Assembly (NCBI GenBank): GCA_036488815.1
Contig: DASXGX010000042.1
Span: forward strand, 62,001-126,000
Length of the DNA: 64,000 nucleotides
Direction: 5' to 3'
DNA from: Roseiarcus sp036488815
Lineage (GTDB): Bacteria > Pseudomonadota > Alphaproteobacteria > Rhizobiales > Beijerinckiaceae
Position 1 is the stretch's first letter, and every line of letters begins with the position of its first letter. The translations under genes were made by a program, and so were the position numbers. Of the stretch, positions 18,000-26,948 are shown in pieces. The notes under the pieces are model-generated. The model did no database searches and was not told where the DNA came from. It saw nothing but the letters and a program-made list of their open reading frames with translations.

Positions 18000-19235
18000 T
18001 TACTTGCGCGCCGACAGCGCGAGTTTGCGAAGATCGAACCCGAGGTCGCACGCCTGCTCGGGCGTCAGCGGCAGCGCGGCGTCGAGGATGCGGCGCGCCG
18101 CCATGTGGTCGCCGCTGCGATTGACCGTCTCCACCGCGGCGAGGACGGCGCCGCGGAAGCCGAACGCCGCGAAGGCGCGCGATTTGGGATCGCCCCTGAG
18201 CTCCCAGCGGTCGACCCCATGCGCGAGGCCGGCGATCTGCAGCTTGAGGTCGCCCTGGTCGCTCCAGAACCATGGCAAGGCCGAGTAGGGCTCGGGCTTG
18301 CCGACGAGCCGCCTCGCGACGCATCGGCCCTGGTCAGTCGCGTTCTGCACCGATTCCAGCCGGATCGACAGGCCGAGCGCGCGATGAGGGAACTGCGCGC
18401 AGTCGCCGATCGCGGAGACGGTGCGGTCGGAGGCGACGAGCCACTCGTCGACGACCACGCCGTTCGCGCAGGCGAGGCCCGCCTCGCGCGCCAGCCGGTC
18501 CTCCGCGAGGACGCCAACGCCGACGATGACGACATCGGCGGCAATCCGCTCGCCGTCCAACAGGACGACAGCCTCGGCCTTGCCGCCCGATCCCTCGATC
18601 GCCTCGACGCCGGCGCTGAAGCGGAGCCGGGCGCCGAACGCCGCGTGCGCCTCGTGGAAAAAGGTGGAAGTCAGCGGCGACACCGCCCGCCCGAGCGGCC
18701 GCTCGGCAATCTCGACCACGGTGACTTCGCCGCCGAGGGCGAGTGCTGTCGCGGCGATTTCGAGACCGATGAAGCCCGCGCCGATCACCACCACCCGAGC
18801 GCCCGCTCCGAGGCGCTCTCGGATGGCGAGGGCATCCGCGATGTTGCGAAGGCCGAGCACGCCGTCGAGATCGGCGCCGGGAACCTCGAACGCCCGCGGC
18901 CGGGCGCCCGTCGCCAGCACCAGGTGCTCGAATTCCAGCGGCGACCCGGATGCGAGTTCGACGCGGCGGGCGGTAAGTTCGATGCGGGTCGCCTGTTCGC
19001 CGAGCCGCAGATCGATGTCGTGGTCGCGATAGAATTGCTCGGCGCGGAGCGGCAGCCCGTCGCGGCCCATCGCGCCCTTGAGAAACGCCTTCGACAGCGG
19101 CGGGCGCTGGTAGGGAAGCTCCTTTTCGTCCGACACGAGGACGACCGGCTCCGAATAGCCTTCCTCACGCAAGCTCGCGGCGGCCTGAACCCCCGCGTGA
19201 CCGGCTCCGACGATGACGATGGGGCGGCGCGACAT
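18000..19235 (-). CDS. FAD/NAD(P)-dependent oxidoreductase (ferredoxin/rubredoxin reductase type)
   Basis: A 411-residue flavoprotein of the ferredoxin reductase family that passes electrons from NAD(P)H to a ferredoxin or rubredoxin partner, as in P450 or dioxygenase systems (ThcD, BphA4 type). FAD-binding VGAGHAGVQAAASLRE lies at residues 8-23, a second nucleotide-binding VVVIGAGFIGLEIA near 145-160, and the FAD-contact GDCAQFPHR near 290. The block LPYQRPPLSKAFLKG is characteristic. Partner oxygenase or ferredoxin genes are not adjacent; fdxA is about 4 kb away but is a 7Fe-8S type. Substrate system unknown. Confidence 0.88.
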   Translation of the reverse strand: MSRRPIVIVGAGHAGVQAAASLREEGYSEPVVLVSDEKELPYQRPPLSKAFLKGAMGRDGLPLRAEQFYRDHDIDLRLGEQATRIELTARRVELASGSPLEFEHLVLATGARPRAFEVPGADLDGVLGLRNIADALAIRERLGAGARVVVIGAGFIGLEIAATALALGGEVTVVEIAERPLGRAVSPLTSTFFHEAHAAFGARLRFSAGVEAIEGSGGKAEAVVLLDGERIAADVVIVGVGVLAEDRLAREAGLACANGVVVDEWLVASDRTVSAIGDCAQFPHRALGLSIRLESVQNATDQGRCVARRLVGKPEPYSALPWFWSDQGDLKLQIAGLAHGVDRWELRGDPKSRAFAAFGFRGAVLAAVETVNRSGDHMAARRILDAALPLTPEQACDLGFDLRKLALSARK

Positions 19236-19285
19236 GCCGATCGCCTAACATGAATCGGCCCGCCCGCGATACCGGAAGCGCTGGA

Positions 19286-20818
19286 TTACAGCAGTTGCCG
19301 GCGAAGCGAGCGGCCGAAGGCGAGCGCCGCAAGGCTGTAGGCGGCGGCATAGACGAACACGGCGGCGAGGCCGGTCAATGTGATGTCCAGCTCGTTTCGT
19401 AAAATCGGCAAGTGGCGCACAAATCCATCGATCGCATTGAAGAGCAGGGGCGCGGCGAACGCCGCGGCGCCCGAACAAAACGTCGTGATGGCGATGTTTT
19501 CGATCAGTTTCGCGTCGGGCCGCATCAGCCCGCGCCGCAAGCTCAGGAGAATGAGCAGGCCAAAATTGATCCACGCTCCCGCCGCCGTCGCCAAGGCGAG
19601 ACCAGCCGCGCCTTCGCTCTGGTAGAGGCCGACCTTCAGCGCGAGATTGATCGCCAGTCCGGCGAAGAAGCACAGCATCGGCGTCGTCGTGTCGCCGCGC
19701 GACTGGAAGGCCGCCACCGCGGAGCGGATCAGCACCATCGGCACCAGGCCGAGGCCGTAGGCGGCGAGCACTGCGGCGGAACGCACGGCGGCGACGGCGT
19801 CGAAACGGTCGCGCAGAAACGCCCCGCGCACCACCTCGTCGGGCAGGACGAGGAAGGCGACGAGGAAGGGAGCGGCGAGGGCGAGCGAAAGCGCGATCGA
19901 CCGGTTTTGCGCGGCCGCGGCGCCGCCCTCGTCGCCCGCCGCAAGGCGCCGGCTCATTTCCGGCAGCAGCACCGTCCCCGCCGCGACCCCGATCACCCCG
20001 AGGGGAAGCTGAAAGAGCCGGTCGGCATAGTAGATCGAGGAGACCGCCCCGGTCGGCAGCGCCGAGGCGAGAATCGTGTCGGCGAGGATGGCGATCTGCT
20101 GGCCGGCCGAGCCGACCACCGCCGGCCCGAGCGCACTGAAGAACCGCCGCACATCCGCGTCGAACGCGGGAAACGCGAGGCGCTCGAGCACGCCGCGCCG
20201 CCGCGCTTCCGCCATCAGCAACGCGAGCTGGGCGAGGCCGGAGACAGCGACGCCCCAGCTCGCGGCGATTCCGGCGTCGGGGAAAAGGAAGGCGATCGCG
20301 AGGAACGCCATTACGAAGAGATTGAGCAGCACCGGCGCAAAGGCGCCGACGCCGAAATAGCCGTGCGCGTTCAGCGTTCCGGTGTGCAGCGTCGCCAGCG
20401 TGATGAAGGCGAGATAGGGAAACGTGATCCGCGTCATGTTGACGGCGTGGGCGAACTTCTGCGGGTCCCGCTCGAAGCCGGGAGCGATGATCTCGACGAG
20501 TTGGGAGGTGAAGGCGAAGGCGAAAATCAACAGTGCAATTTGCGAGATCAGCAGCAGCGTGAAGATGCGGCTCGAAAAGGTCTTGGCCCGCTCGTCGCCC
20601 TCGGCGACCAGCACGCGCGAATAGGTCGGCACATAGGCCGAGCTGAACGCCCCTTCGCCGAAGATCGCGCGGAACTGGTTGGGCAGGCGCAGCGCGACAA
20701 AATAGGCGTCCGCCAGGGGCCCGGCGCCGAGAACCGCGGCGATCATCAGATCGCGCGCGAAACCGGTGAGGCGCGACAGCGCGGTGAAACCGCCGACGGA
20801 TAGGAAGTTGCGGTACAT
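19286..20818 (-). CDS. murJ: lipid II flippase MurJ
   Basis: A 510-residue polytopic membrane protein of the MviN/MurJ family, moving lipid II across the inner membrane for peptidoglycan synthesis. The start chosen is the ATG at 20818 (MYRNFLSVGGFTALSRLTGF), the family's usual beginning; the frame stays open upstream but has no conserved content. ADAYFVALRLPNQFRAIFGEGAFSSAYVPTY is the diagnostic N-terminal block. About fourteen hydrophobic segments follow. It is divergent from the helicase-tail gene. Confidence 0.96.
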   Translation of the reverse strand: MYRNFLSVGGFTALSRLTGFARDLMIAAVLGAGPLADAYFVALRLPNQFRAIFGEGAFSSAYVPTYSRVLVAEGDERAKTFSSRIFTLLLISQIALLIFAFAFTSQLVEIIAPGFERDPQKFAHAVNMTRITFPYLAFITLATLHTGTLNAHGYFGVGAFAPVLLNLFVMAFLAIAFLFPDAGIAASWGVAVSGLAQLALLMAEARRRGVLERLAFPAFDADVRRFFSALGPAVVGSAGQQIAILADTILASALPTGAVSSIYYADRLFQLPLGVIGVAAGTVLLPEMSRRLAAGDEGGAAAAQNRSIALSLALAAPFLVAFLVLPDEVVRGAFLRDRFDAVAAVRSAAVLAAYGLGLVPMVLIRSAVAAFQSRGDTTTPMLCFFAGLAINLALKVGLYQSEGAAGLALATAAGAWINFGLLILLSLRRGLMRPDAKLIENIAITTFCSGAAAFAAPLLFNAIDGFVRHLPILRNELDITLTGLAAVFVYAAAYSLAALAFGRSLRRQLL

Positions 20819-21000
20819 CAGTTGGTTTTGAATCACCGTCCAGAAGGCGCGAATCGCAGACCTAAGGCCTTTATCCCGAATATTGCGTTTCGCGTAGGCG
20901 CATTTCGGGCGGTCTCGATCTGTATCAAAACCCCGCGTTTGATTGCCTGCCCGGCATTGGCAGCGCCCCGACGGTCGGGTAAAGAACCTCGCCGCACCGG

Positions 21001-21022
21001 GCGCCGACACATCGGTCGGCGC
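21001..21022. promoter_or_regulatory. perfect 8-bp inverted repeat upstream of the helicase-tail gene
   Basis: GCGCCGAC and GTCGGCGC separated by six bases, 34 bases upstream of the ATG at 21056 and in the murJ-divergent gap. It may be an operator or leader hairpin. No T-run follows. Confidence 0.35.
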
Positions 21023-21055
21023 TTCGAGCAGTCGATCGATTTCAAAGGACGCGCG

Positions 21056-22945
21056 ATGGAAGACGCAGAGGCGGTGCAGGATGGCGAAGCGGCCGCCGCG
21101 CCGCCCGTCGCATCCCTGGATCTCAGCAATGTCAGGGGTTTCCAGGTCCTGCCCAGCCCAGCCGACGGCGCGGCAGACGCGATGGACGAGGAAACCCGCC
21201 TGCGGGAGCTCGCCAAGGAGTTTTCCGCGCGCGCGGCTCGTTTCGCCGAGGCGGTCGACGATGCGATCGTCCTCGCCAACGACGGGGCGATCCGTTGGCT
21301 CGGCGATCCCGTGGCGAAAATCGTCGCCGGCGAGGAGACGCTCAAGCCGCGCGCCGTGATTCTGGCTGACGACGCGCTGCCGGCGGAGGGCCGCCAAGCG
21401 GCGGAGCACCGCGTCGAGCTCTGGCTGTCGGCGCATGTTCGCAAGACGCTCGGACCGCTGCTGACCCTGCTCGAGCCTGAAGCCGTGCCCGAAGCGGTCC
21501 GCGACGTCGCGCTCAAGCTGTCCCAGTCGCTCGGCATCCTCGAACGTGAGCGCGTGAAGGCGCAGGTGAAGGCGCTCGATCAGAACGCGCGCGGCGCGCT
21601 GCGCAAGCTCGGCGTGCGCTTCGGCGCGCAATATCTTTATGTGCCGGCGCTGCTCAAGCCGGCGGCGCGCGCCCTGTGCGCCCAGCTTTGGGCGCTGTCG
21701 CGGGGCGAGGCGGACAAGGAGGCGGTTGCGGAGAAGCTGCTGCACTTCGCCTCTTCGGGGCGGACCTCGTTCGCCGTCGAGGGTCCCGCCTCGGGGGAAG
21801 TCTATCGCGTCGCCGGGTTTCGCCTCTGCGGCGAGCGCGCGGTGCGCGTCGACATCGTGGAGCGGCTGACCGATCTTATTCGCGCCGCTCTGCCGCGCCA
21901 TTTATTGGCCAATCCCGCTGCCGAGGGCGAGGCGAGCCCCGTCGGCTTCGTCGTCACCAACCAGATGACGTCGCTGACCGGCTGCTCGGGCGAACATTTC
22001 GCCTCGATTCTGCGCTCGCTGGGCTTTGCGAGCCATCAAGTGAAGAAGTCCGCCTATCTGGCCGCGCTCAAGGCGGCCCAGCCCGCGCCGGTCGAGCCGG
22101 TGGCGGCGCCCGCTGTGGAAGCGACCGCAGCCGAGGCGCCCGTTGCGGGAGAAGGCGAGAACGCAGCGTCTGACGCCCCTTCGCCGCACGATGAAACGAG
22201 CGTCGCCGAGCCGACGAGCGAAGTTTCGGAAGCGCTCGAGGTCGCCGAGCCCGAACCGGCCGAGGCGGAGACTGGCGCAGAGGCGCTTGCGCCCCCCGAG
22301 GCGGAGGAGCTTGCGCCCGCAGCCGAGCCCGAAGAGCCCGCGGTCGCTGAAATCGAGGCGCCGAGCGTCGAGGCGGCGCCGTCGAGCGAGGAGCCGTCGG
22401 CCGGAGCTTCTGAGGCTGCGCCCGATTCCGAGCCTCCCTCCGATCCGCCTGCTTTGGAGATTGCGGCCGCTGCCGAGGCGCCGGCGGGCGAAGAGGACGA
22501 ACTCGTCGAAATCTGGCGGCCCGCGCCGCGCCGTCCGCGCCACGCCGGCAAGGACCATCGCCGCCCGCCGCATCGTCACGGGCAGGCCGCGCCGTCTGAG
22601 GCGCCTGCGCAGGATCGTCAGCCGCGCAAGCCTTGGCGCGACCGCCCGCGCCCCCAGGGCGACCAATCCCGCCAGGAGGGCGCTCGCTCCGGAGAGGCGC
22701 AGGCGCAAAGCGGAGAGGCGCGTCCCGCCTCCGAGCCGGGCCGCGAGGGCCGCCGCCAGCCGTGGCGGCGCGACGGCGCCAAAGGGCCGCGTCCCGAGGA
22801 GAAGCGGAATGCGGAGGCGGGCGCCGACAAAGCGAAACCGCGTCAGCATCCTGAACCCCGCAAGCCGAGCGTCAATCTGGATTCGCCCTTCGCGAAGCTG
22901 CTCGATCTCAAGCCGCTTCTGAAATCGCGCGACGGCGCCAAATAG
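21056..22945 (+). CDS. free-standing C-terminal region of an SUV3-like RNA/DNA helicase
   Basis: A 629-residue protein whose first ~300 residues match, by recall, the part that follows the motor in the ~1000-residue alphaproteobacterial SUV3-type helicase: GFQVLP, then NDGAIRWLGDPVAKIVAGE, LWLSAHVRKTLGPLLTLLE, LGILERERVKAQVKALDQ and GVRFGAQYLYVPALLKPAARALCAQLWAL. No Walker A, DExH or helicase motif VI is present. The start at 21056 has AAAGGA upstream. After a Pro/Ala/Glu-rich linker (about 345-490) comes a very basic tail (RRPRHAGKDHRR and onward) and a conserved end LDSPFAKLLDLKPLL. It sits before fdxA and carD, where the full helicase and an S4-domain gene stand in related genomes. Confidence 0.65.
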   Translation: MEDAEAVQDGEAAAAPPVASLDLSNVRGFQVLPSPADGAADAMDEETRLRELAKEFSARAARFAEAVDDAIVLANDGAIRWLGDPVAKIVAGEETLKPRAVILADDALPAEGRQAAEHRVELWLSAHVRKTLGPLLTLLEPEAVPEAVRDVALKLSQSLGILERERVKAQVKALDQNARGALRKLGVRFGAQYLYVPALLKPAARALCAQLWALSRGEADKEAVAEKLLHFASSGRTSFAVEGPASGEVYRVAGFRLCGERAVRVDIVERLTDLIRAALPRHLLANPAAEGEASPVGFVVTNQMTSLTGCSGEHFASILRSLGFASHQVKKSAYLAALKAAQPAPVEPVAAPAVEATAAEAPVAGEGENAASDAPSPHDETSVAEPTSEVSEALEVAEPEPAEAETGAEALAPPEAEELAPAAEPEEPAVAEIEAPSVEAAPSSEEPSAGASEAAPDSEPPSDPPALEIAAAAEAPAGEEDELVEIWRPAPRRPRHAGKDHRRPPHRHGQAAPSEAPAQDRQPRKPWRDRPRPQGDQSRQEGARSGEAQAQSGEARPASEPGREGRRQPWRRDGAKGPRPEEKRNAEAGADKAKPRQHPEPRKPSVNLDSPFAKLLDLKPLLKSRDGAK

Positions 22946-23106
22946 CGCCCGATTCGGGGACGGATTGGAGGCCCCCGATTGATCCGCGCGGCCGGCGGAT
23001 GGTATTATTGTTAGGAAAATTCGCCTATGAGGCGCATTTTCGTCGGCGAAACTCCTGGGCGCCCGCCGCGCCCGCGCTGGCGACCGATCGGGCAAGGGAC
23101 CAATCC

Positions 23107-23445
23107 ATGACGTATGTCGTTGTAGAGAACTGCATCAAATGCAAATACATGGACTGCGTAGAGGTCTGCCCGGTCGACTGTTTCTATGAAGGCGACAACA
23201 TGCTCGTCATCCACCCCGACGAGTGCATTGATTGTGGCGTGTGCGAGCCCGAATGCCCTGCCGAGGCGATCAAGCCCGACACCGAGCCGAACCTCGAATC
23301 CTGGCTGAAGGTGAATTCCGAATACGCCAAGGTTTGGCCCAACATCACTGTTAAGAGGGACGCTCCCGCCGACGCGAAGGAATTCGACGGCAAACCCGGC
23401 AAGTTCGAGGCTTACTTCTCGGCCAATCCGGGCAAGGGCGATTAG
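23107..23445 (+). CDS. fdxA: 7Fe-8S ferredoxin FdxA
   Basis: A 112-residue ferredoxin with both clusters. Ignoring the initiator Met, cysteines fall at 8, 11, 16, 20, 24, 39, 42, 45 and 49, matching the Azotobacter ferredoxin I pattern ([3Fe-4S] plus [4Fe-4S]). ECIDCGVCEPECP is the second cluster site. The C-terminal ~55-residue extension is standard for this group. The start is at 23107 (MTYVVVENCIKCK); an upstream in-frame start adds non-conserved residues. It is a low-potential electron carrier of the cytoplasm, and lies just upstream of carD in many alphaproteobacteria. Confidence 0.97.
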   Translation: MTYVVVENCIKCKYMDCVEVCPVDCFYEGDNMLVIHPDECIDCGVCEPECPAEAIKPDTEPNLESWLKVNSEYAKVWPNITVKRDAPADAKEFDGKPGKFEAYFSANPGKGD

Positions 23446-23479
23446 ACGATTTTACGCAATTCGTCCGCCGCGCGGGCGC

Positions 23480-23508
23480 CGGCCCAGGAGGTTAACGCTG
23501 CTGGGCCG
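23480..23508 (+). terminator. hairpin after fdxA
   Basis: GGCCCAG and CTGGGCC (extendable by one pair) form a stem with a 13-base loop 36 bases after the fdxA stop. No T-run follows, so it may be a weak or Rho-assisted terminator, or a leader structure of carD. Confidence 0.35.
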
Positions 23509-23686
23509 CTACCTTTGATTCCTAGCGAATTTTGTGCTAAAGGGTTTATTAATCGGGTCTTTGCGCCCGTTGCACCATCCTTTAGCGCCTTGAAGCGCTG
23601 AGACCGAGGCGAATTGCGTTAACAATCGGGAGTTTTGTGCCGGCGTGTTTGTTTCCGCCGCCACGAATTCTCTTGCGTGGAGTACA

Positions 23687-24784
23687 ATGGCCATGGCGGC
23701 GCGAAAGAAGGCGAACAAGAAGTCGTCTCGTCCCGTTGCGAAGAAGAGCAAGCCGGCCGCCGGCGCCACTTCGACCCGCAAGCGTAAGCCCACCGCATCC
23801 GCATCGCGCGCTTCGCGATCTTTGGCGAAGAGCAAGGCGGCCAGGTCCGCGAAGGTGAAGCCGGCCAAGAGCGCCGGCGCTCGGCGGCCCGAAGCCTCCG
23901 CAAAGACGACCAAAGCGCCGAAGAGCGCAACGACGAAATCACGGACGGCGCGCGCCGCGGCGCGAACTGTCCCGGCGACAGCGACGAAACCAGAAAAACC
24001 GGTGGATACGAAATTGCAAGCAAGTGAAAATCAAGCCCGAGAGACGGTGAAGACAAAGGCGGCGAGCGCCGCCGAGCCAAAGGCGGCGCCCGCGGCGGCG
24101 CCTGCTAAGGCGAGTTCCCCGCCTCTGGCCAAGCGCGCGCCGGTCGCCCCCAAGACGGGCAAGCCTGGGGCCGTGGAGCACGCCGAGCGCGACGACGAGG
24201 CTTCCGTGAGGGCGGCCAAGCCGGTCAGTCCGCGCCAGGGTTTCAAGCTGAATGAATTCGTCGTCTACCCCGCGCATGGCGTCGGGCAGATCGTCGCAAT
24301 CGAAGATCAGGAAGTTGCGGGTTTCCGGCTTGAACTGTTCGTGATCAATTTCGCCAAGGACAAGATGACGCTGCGCGTTCCGACCTCCAAGGTCGCCGGC
24401 GTCGGCATGCGCAAGCTCTCGGAGCCGGATGTCGCCAGGAAGTCGCTCGACATCCTCACCGGCCGCGCGCGCGTCAAGCGCACGATGTGGTCGCGCCGCG
24501 CCCAGGAATATGAAGCCAAGATCAATTCGGGCGACATCAACGCAATCGCGGAAGTCGTGCGCGACCTCTATCGCTCGGACGCGCAGCCCGAGCAGTCCTA
24601 TTCCGAGCGCCAGCTCTACGAGGCCGCCTTGGACCGCATGATGCGGGAAATCGCCGCCGTGCAGAAGCTGACCGAAATGGACGCCTTCAAGGTGATCGAG
24701 GCCCAGCTCAAGAAGTCGCAGCGTCGCCCCGCGAAGGGCGAGGCCGTCGAAGGCGACGAGGGCGCGATCGAAGAAGCCGCCTGA
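23687..24784 (+). CDS. carD: CarD family transcription factor with histone-like basic N-terminal extension
   Basis: A 365-residue protein. Residues ~190-355 are a CarD/CdnL domain: GFKLNEFVVYPAHGVGQIVAIE (RNA polymerase beta contact domain), then FVINFAKDKMTLRVPTSKV and the helical DNA-binding part with RARVKRTMWSRRAQEYEAKI. CarD binds RNA polymerase and stabilises open promoter complexes. The first ~180 residues are low-complexity Lys/Ala/Arg/Ser/Thr/Pro (AAKARSAKVKPAKSAG-type), like histone H1 tails, and more than double the usual size. The chosen ATG has GGAG four bases upstream; a GTG at 23645 is an alternative. Order helicase part-fdxA-carD is conserved apart from the losses upstream. 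Confidence 0.95.
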   Translation: MAMAARKKANKKSSRPVAKKSKPAAGATSTRKRKPTASASRASRSLAKSKAARSAKVKPAKSAGARRPEASAKTTKAPKSATTKSRTARAAARTVPATATKPEKPVDTKLQASENQARETVKTKAASAAEPKAAPAAAPAKASSPPLAKRAPVAPKTGKPGAVEHAERDDEASVRAAKPVSPRQGFKLNEFVVYPAHGVGQIVAIEDQEVAGFRLELFVINFAKDKMTLRVPTSKVAGVGMRKLSEPDVARKSLDILTGRARVKRTMWSRRAQEYEAKINSGDINAIAEVVRDLYRSDAQPEQSYSERQLYEAALDRMMREIAAVQKLTEMDAFKVIEAQLKKSQRRPAKGEAVEGDEGAIEEAA

Positions 24785-24790
24785 TCGAGG

Positions 24791-24825
24791 CGGCGGCGGG
24801 GAGCCCGAACGGCTCCCGCCGCTCC
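24791..24825 (+). terminator. stem-loop after carD
   Basis: GCGGCGGGGAGCC and GGCTCCCGCCGC pair with one bulged base around a CGAAC loop, starting six bases after the carD stop. A clear T-run is lacking, so termination is probable but not proven. Confidence 0.5.
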
Positions 24826-25189
24826 TAGGGCGGAGCTCTTCGCCCGCTCCGGCTCAAAACCTCTTGCCGGTTGTTGGAATGGACGCCCGCGAGGCTGCGG
24901 GGGCAGACGCTTTCTGCCGGCGGCTGGCTGGAGGCCGGGCTTCGCGGAGGCACAACCGGGCGCCGCACATCGCGCAGGTCGGTAGCGCGAGCTCTACTGG
25001 AGCGCCATGCTTTTTTGGTCGACGCACACAGTTCTGTCACCCCCGCGAAAGCGGGGGTCCATATAGCCGCCGCAGGCCATCGCCCTTGACGCCTGGATGC
25101 CCGCTTTCGCGGGCATGACAAGTGGACTCCGGAGAGGCTGCTTCTACCAAAATGCAGAAGGCCCTAAGCGCTGAACGGGGAGCAGAGCC
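24826..25189. other. intergenic region carD-glpK
   Basis: No gene is apparent. The second half holds a family B repeat (25032-25121). The last 20 bases contain the glycerol kinase ribosome site GGGGAG. The rest shows no recognisable promoter or structure. Confidence 0.5.
25032..25121. repeat. REP-like repeat, family B
   Basis: Two facing arms, CACCCCCGCGAAAGCGGGGGTCC and GGATGCCCGCTTTCGCGGGCAT, each self-palindromic, separated by about 34 bases that include GCCGCCGCAGGCC. Related copies lie at 40549-40604 and 43059-43170. The layout is a typical intergenic bacterial REP/BIME. Confidence 0.8.
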
Positions 25190-26701
25190 GTGACGTCCGC
25201 CATTCTCGTGGTCGACCAGGGGACAACCTCGACCCGATCGATCGTCTTCGATGAGAGCGCGCAGCCAGTCGTCGCCGCCCAGCAGGCCTTTCGCCAAATC
25301 TATCCCCATCCCGGCTGGATCGAGCACGACCCCGCCGATCTCTTGCGCACCGTGGAAGAGACGATGCGCGAAGCGCTCGCAGGGGCTGCGGAGCGCGGCC
25401 TTAAGGTCGCGGCCGTCGGCCTCGCCAATCAGCGCGAGACGACGCTCGTCTGGAGCCGCGCCGACGGCGCGCCGATCGCCAATGCGATCGTCTGGCAGGA
25501 CCGGCGCACCGCAGGACATTGCGCCCGCCTGAGGGCCGCGGGCGAGGAGGCGCGGGTGCAGGCGCTGACCGGCCTCGTGCTCGATCCCTATTTCTCCGCG
25601 ACCAAAATCGCTTGGCTGCTCGACAATGTTCCCGGCGCGCGCGAACGGGCCCGCGGGGGCGATCTCGCCTTCGGGACCGTCGATTCCTACCTGCTGTGGC
25701 GGCTGACCGATGGCGCGGTGCACGCGACCGACGCCACCAACGCCTCGCGCACGCTGCTTTACAACATCGAGACGGGCGCCTGGGACGACGAGCTGCTCGC
25801 TCTCTTCGACATTCCCGCCGCGATGATGCCCGACGTGCGCGACACCGCCGGCCCGTTCGGCGTCATCGCGCCGGGCCGGCCTGGGGCCGGCCTGCCGATC
25901 CTCGCGGCGGCGGGCGACCAGCAGGCGGCGCTGATCGGACAGGCCTGCCTGCGCCCTGGCATGATCAAGGCGACCTACGGCACCGGCGGCTTCGCGCTGC
26001 TCAACACCGGCGCCGAGATCGCGCGCTCACGCAACGGCCTCCTGAGCACGGTCGCCTATCAGTTCGACGGCGTCCGTCACTACGCCCTGGAGGGGGCGAT
26101 CTTCGCGGCAGGGGCGTCGGTGCAATGGCTGCGCGACGAACTCGGCGTGATCGCCGCGTCGGCGGACGCGAACCGGTTGGCCGAAGACTCCGATCCCGAG
26201 CAGCCGGTCTATCTCGTTCCCGCCTTCGCCGGGCTCGGCGCACCCTATTGGGACAGCGAAGCGCGCGCCTCGATCGTCGGTCTCACGCGAGGGTCGACGC
26301 GAAAAGAGATCGCCCGTGCGGCGCTGGAGAGCGTCGGCTACCAGTCGCATGACCTCTTGGCGGCGATGCGCGCCGACTTCGCCAATTCGACCGGCGCGAC
26401 GCAGCTCCCGCCGGTGGTGCGGGTCGACGGCGGCATGTGCGCCAGCGATTGGACGCTTCAATTTCTCGCCGACATGCTGGAGACGCCGGTCGAACGGCCG
26501 ACCAATCTCGAAACGACGGCGCTCGGCGCCGCCTTTCTCGCGGGATGGCGCGCCGGGCTGTTCGCCGGGCCGGAGAGTTTCGGCGAAAGCTGGCGGCTCG
26601 AGCGCGCATTCCGCCCGGCTATGCCGGCGGCGACGCGGGCCGCCAAGCTCGCCGGCTGGCGCGACGCCGTCAGCCGCACGCTGTCGCGCGGGACGGTCTG
26701 A
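25190..26701 (+). CDS. glpK: glycerol kinase
   Basis: A 503-residue FGGY-family kinase making glycerol-3-phosphate from glycerol and ATP in the cytoplasm. It starts at GTG with GGGGAG upstream. N-terminal VDQGTTSTRSIVFD is the phosphate-binding loop; NQRETTLVW, the GTVDSYLLWRLT signature and the second FGGY block with KATYGTGGFALLNTG and VRVDGGMCASDWTLQFLAD are all present. Length is as expected. There is no glpF, glpD or glp regulator beside it; it stands between two repeat elements and is convergent with a chemoreceptor gene. Confidence 0.96.
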   Translation: MTSAILVVDQGTTSTRSIVFDESAQPVVAAQQAFRQIYPHPGWIEHDPADLLRTVEETMREALAGAAERGLKVAAVGLANQRETTLVWSRADGAPIANAIVWQDRRTAGHCARLRAAGEEARVQALTGLVLDPYFSATKIAWLLDNVPGARERARGGDLAFGTVDSYLLWRLTDGAVHATDATNASRTLLYNIETGAWDDELLALFDIPAAMMPDVRDTAGPFGVIAPGRPGAGLPILAAAGDQQAALIGQACLRPGMIKATYGTGGFALLNTGAEIARSRNGLLSTVAYQFDGVRHYALEGAIFAAGASVQWLRDELGVIAASADANRLAEDSDPEQPVYLVPAFAGLGAPYWDSEARASIVGLTRGSTRKEIARAALESVGYQSHDLLAAMRADFANSTGATQLPPVVRVDGGMCASDWTLQFLADMLETPVERPTNLETTALGAAFLAGWRAGLFAGPESFGESWRLERAFRPAMPAATRAAKLAGWRDAVSRTLSRGTV

Positions 26702-26775
26702 TCCCTCGTTCATCGGCAGCGAGGACCTCTTGCTGCGCAAGAGGTCCTCAGAGTCTTCTGCAGTTTGGAGGAGAA

Positions 26776-26898
26776 CCCTCACCCCAGCCCCTCTCCCGCG
26801 AACGGGAGAGGGGCGTTGCCGCGGCGCTTATACGCTCGGCTTTAATCCCTTCTCCCGCTTGCGGGAGAAGGTGGCGCGAAGCGCCGGATGAGGGCCCT
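26776..26898. repeat. REP-like repeat, family A (double hairpin)
   Basis: Same design as at 17782: CCCCTCTCCCGCGAACGGGAGAGGGG-type arm, then CTTCTCCCGCTTGCGGGAGAAG, bounded by CCCTCACCCC and GCGCCGGATGAGGGC. It lies between the convergent ends of glpK and the chemoreceptor gene. Confidence 0.8.
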
Positions 26899-26948
26899 CC
26901 AATTCCGTCTGCGCCCGGTCTGATTGTCAATCAAACCGGGGGCGCTTG

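Noticed and set aside
20819..21901. Long minus-strand frame continuing upstream of murJ
   Set aside because: It is antisense to the helicase-tail gene, has no conserved content, and murJ begins at its usual start at 20818.
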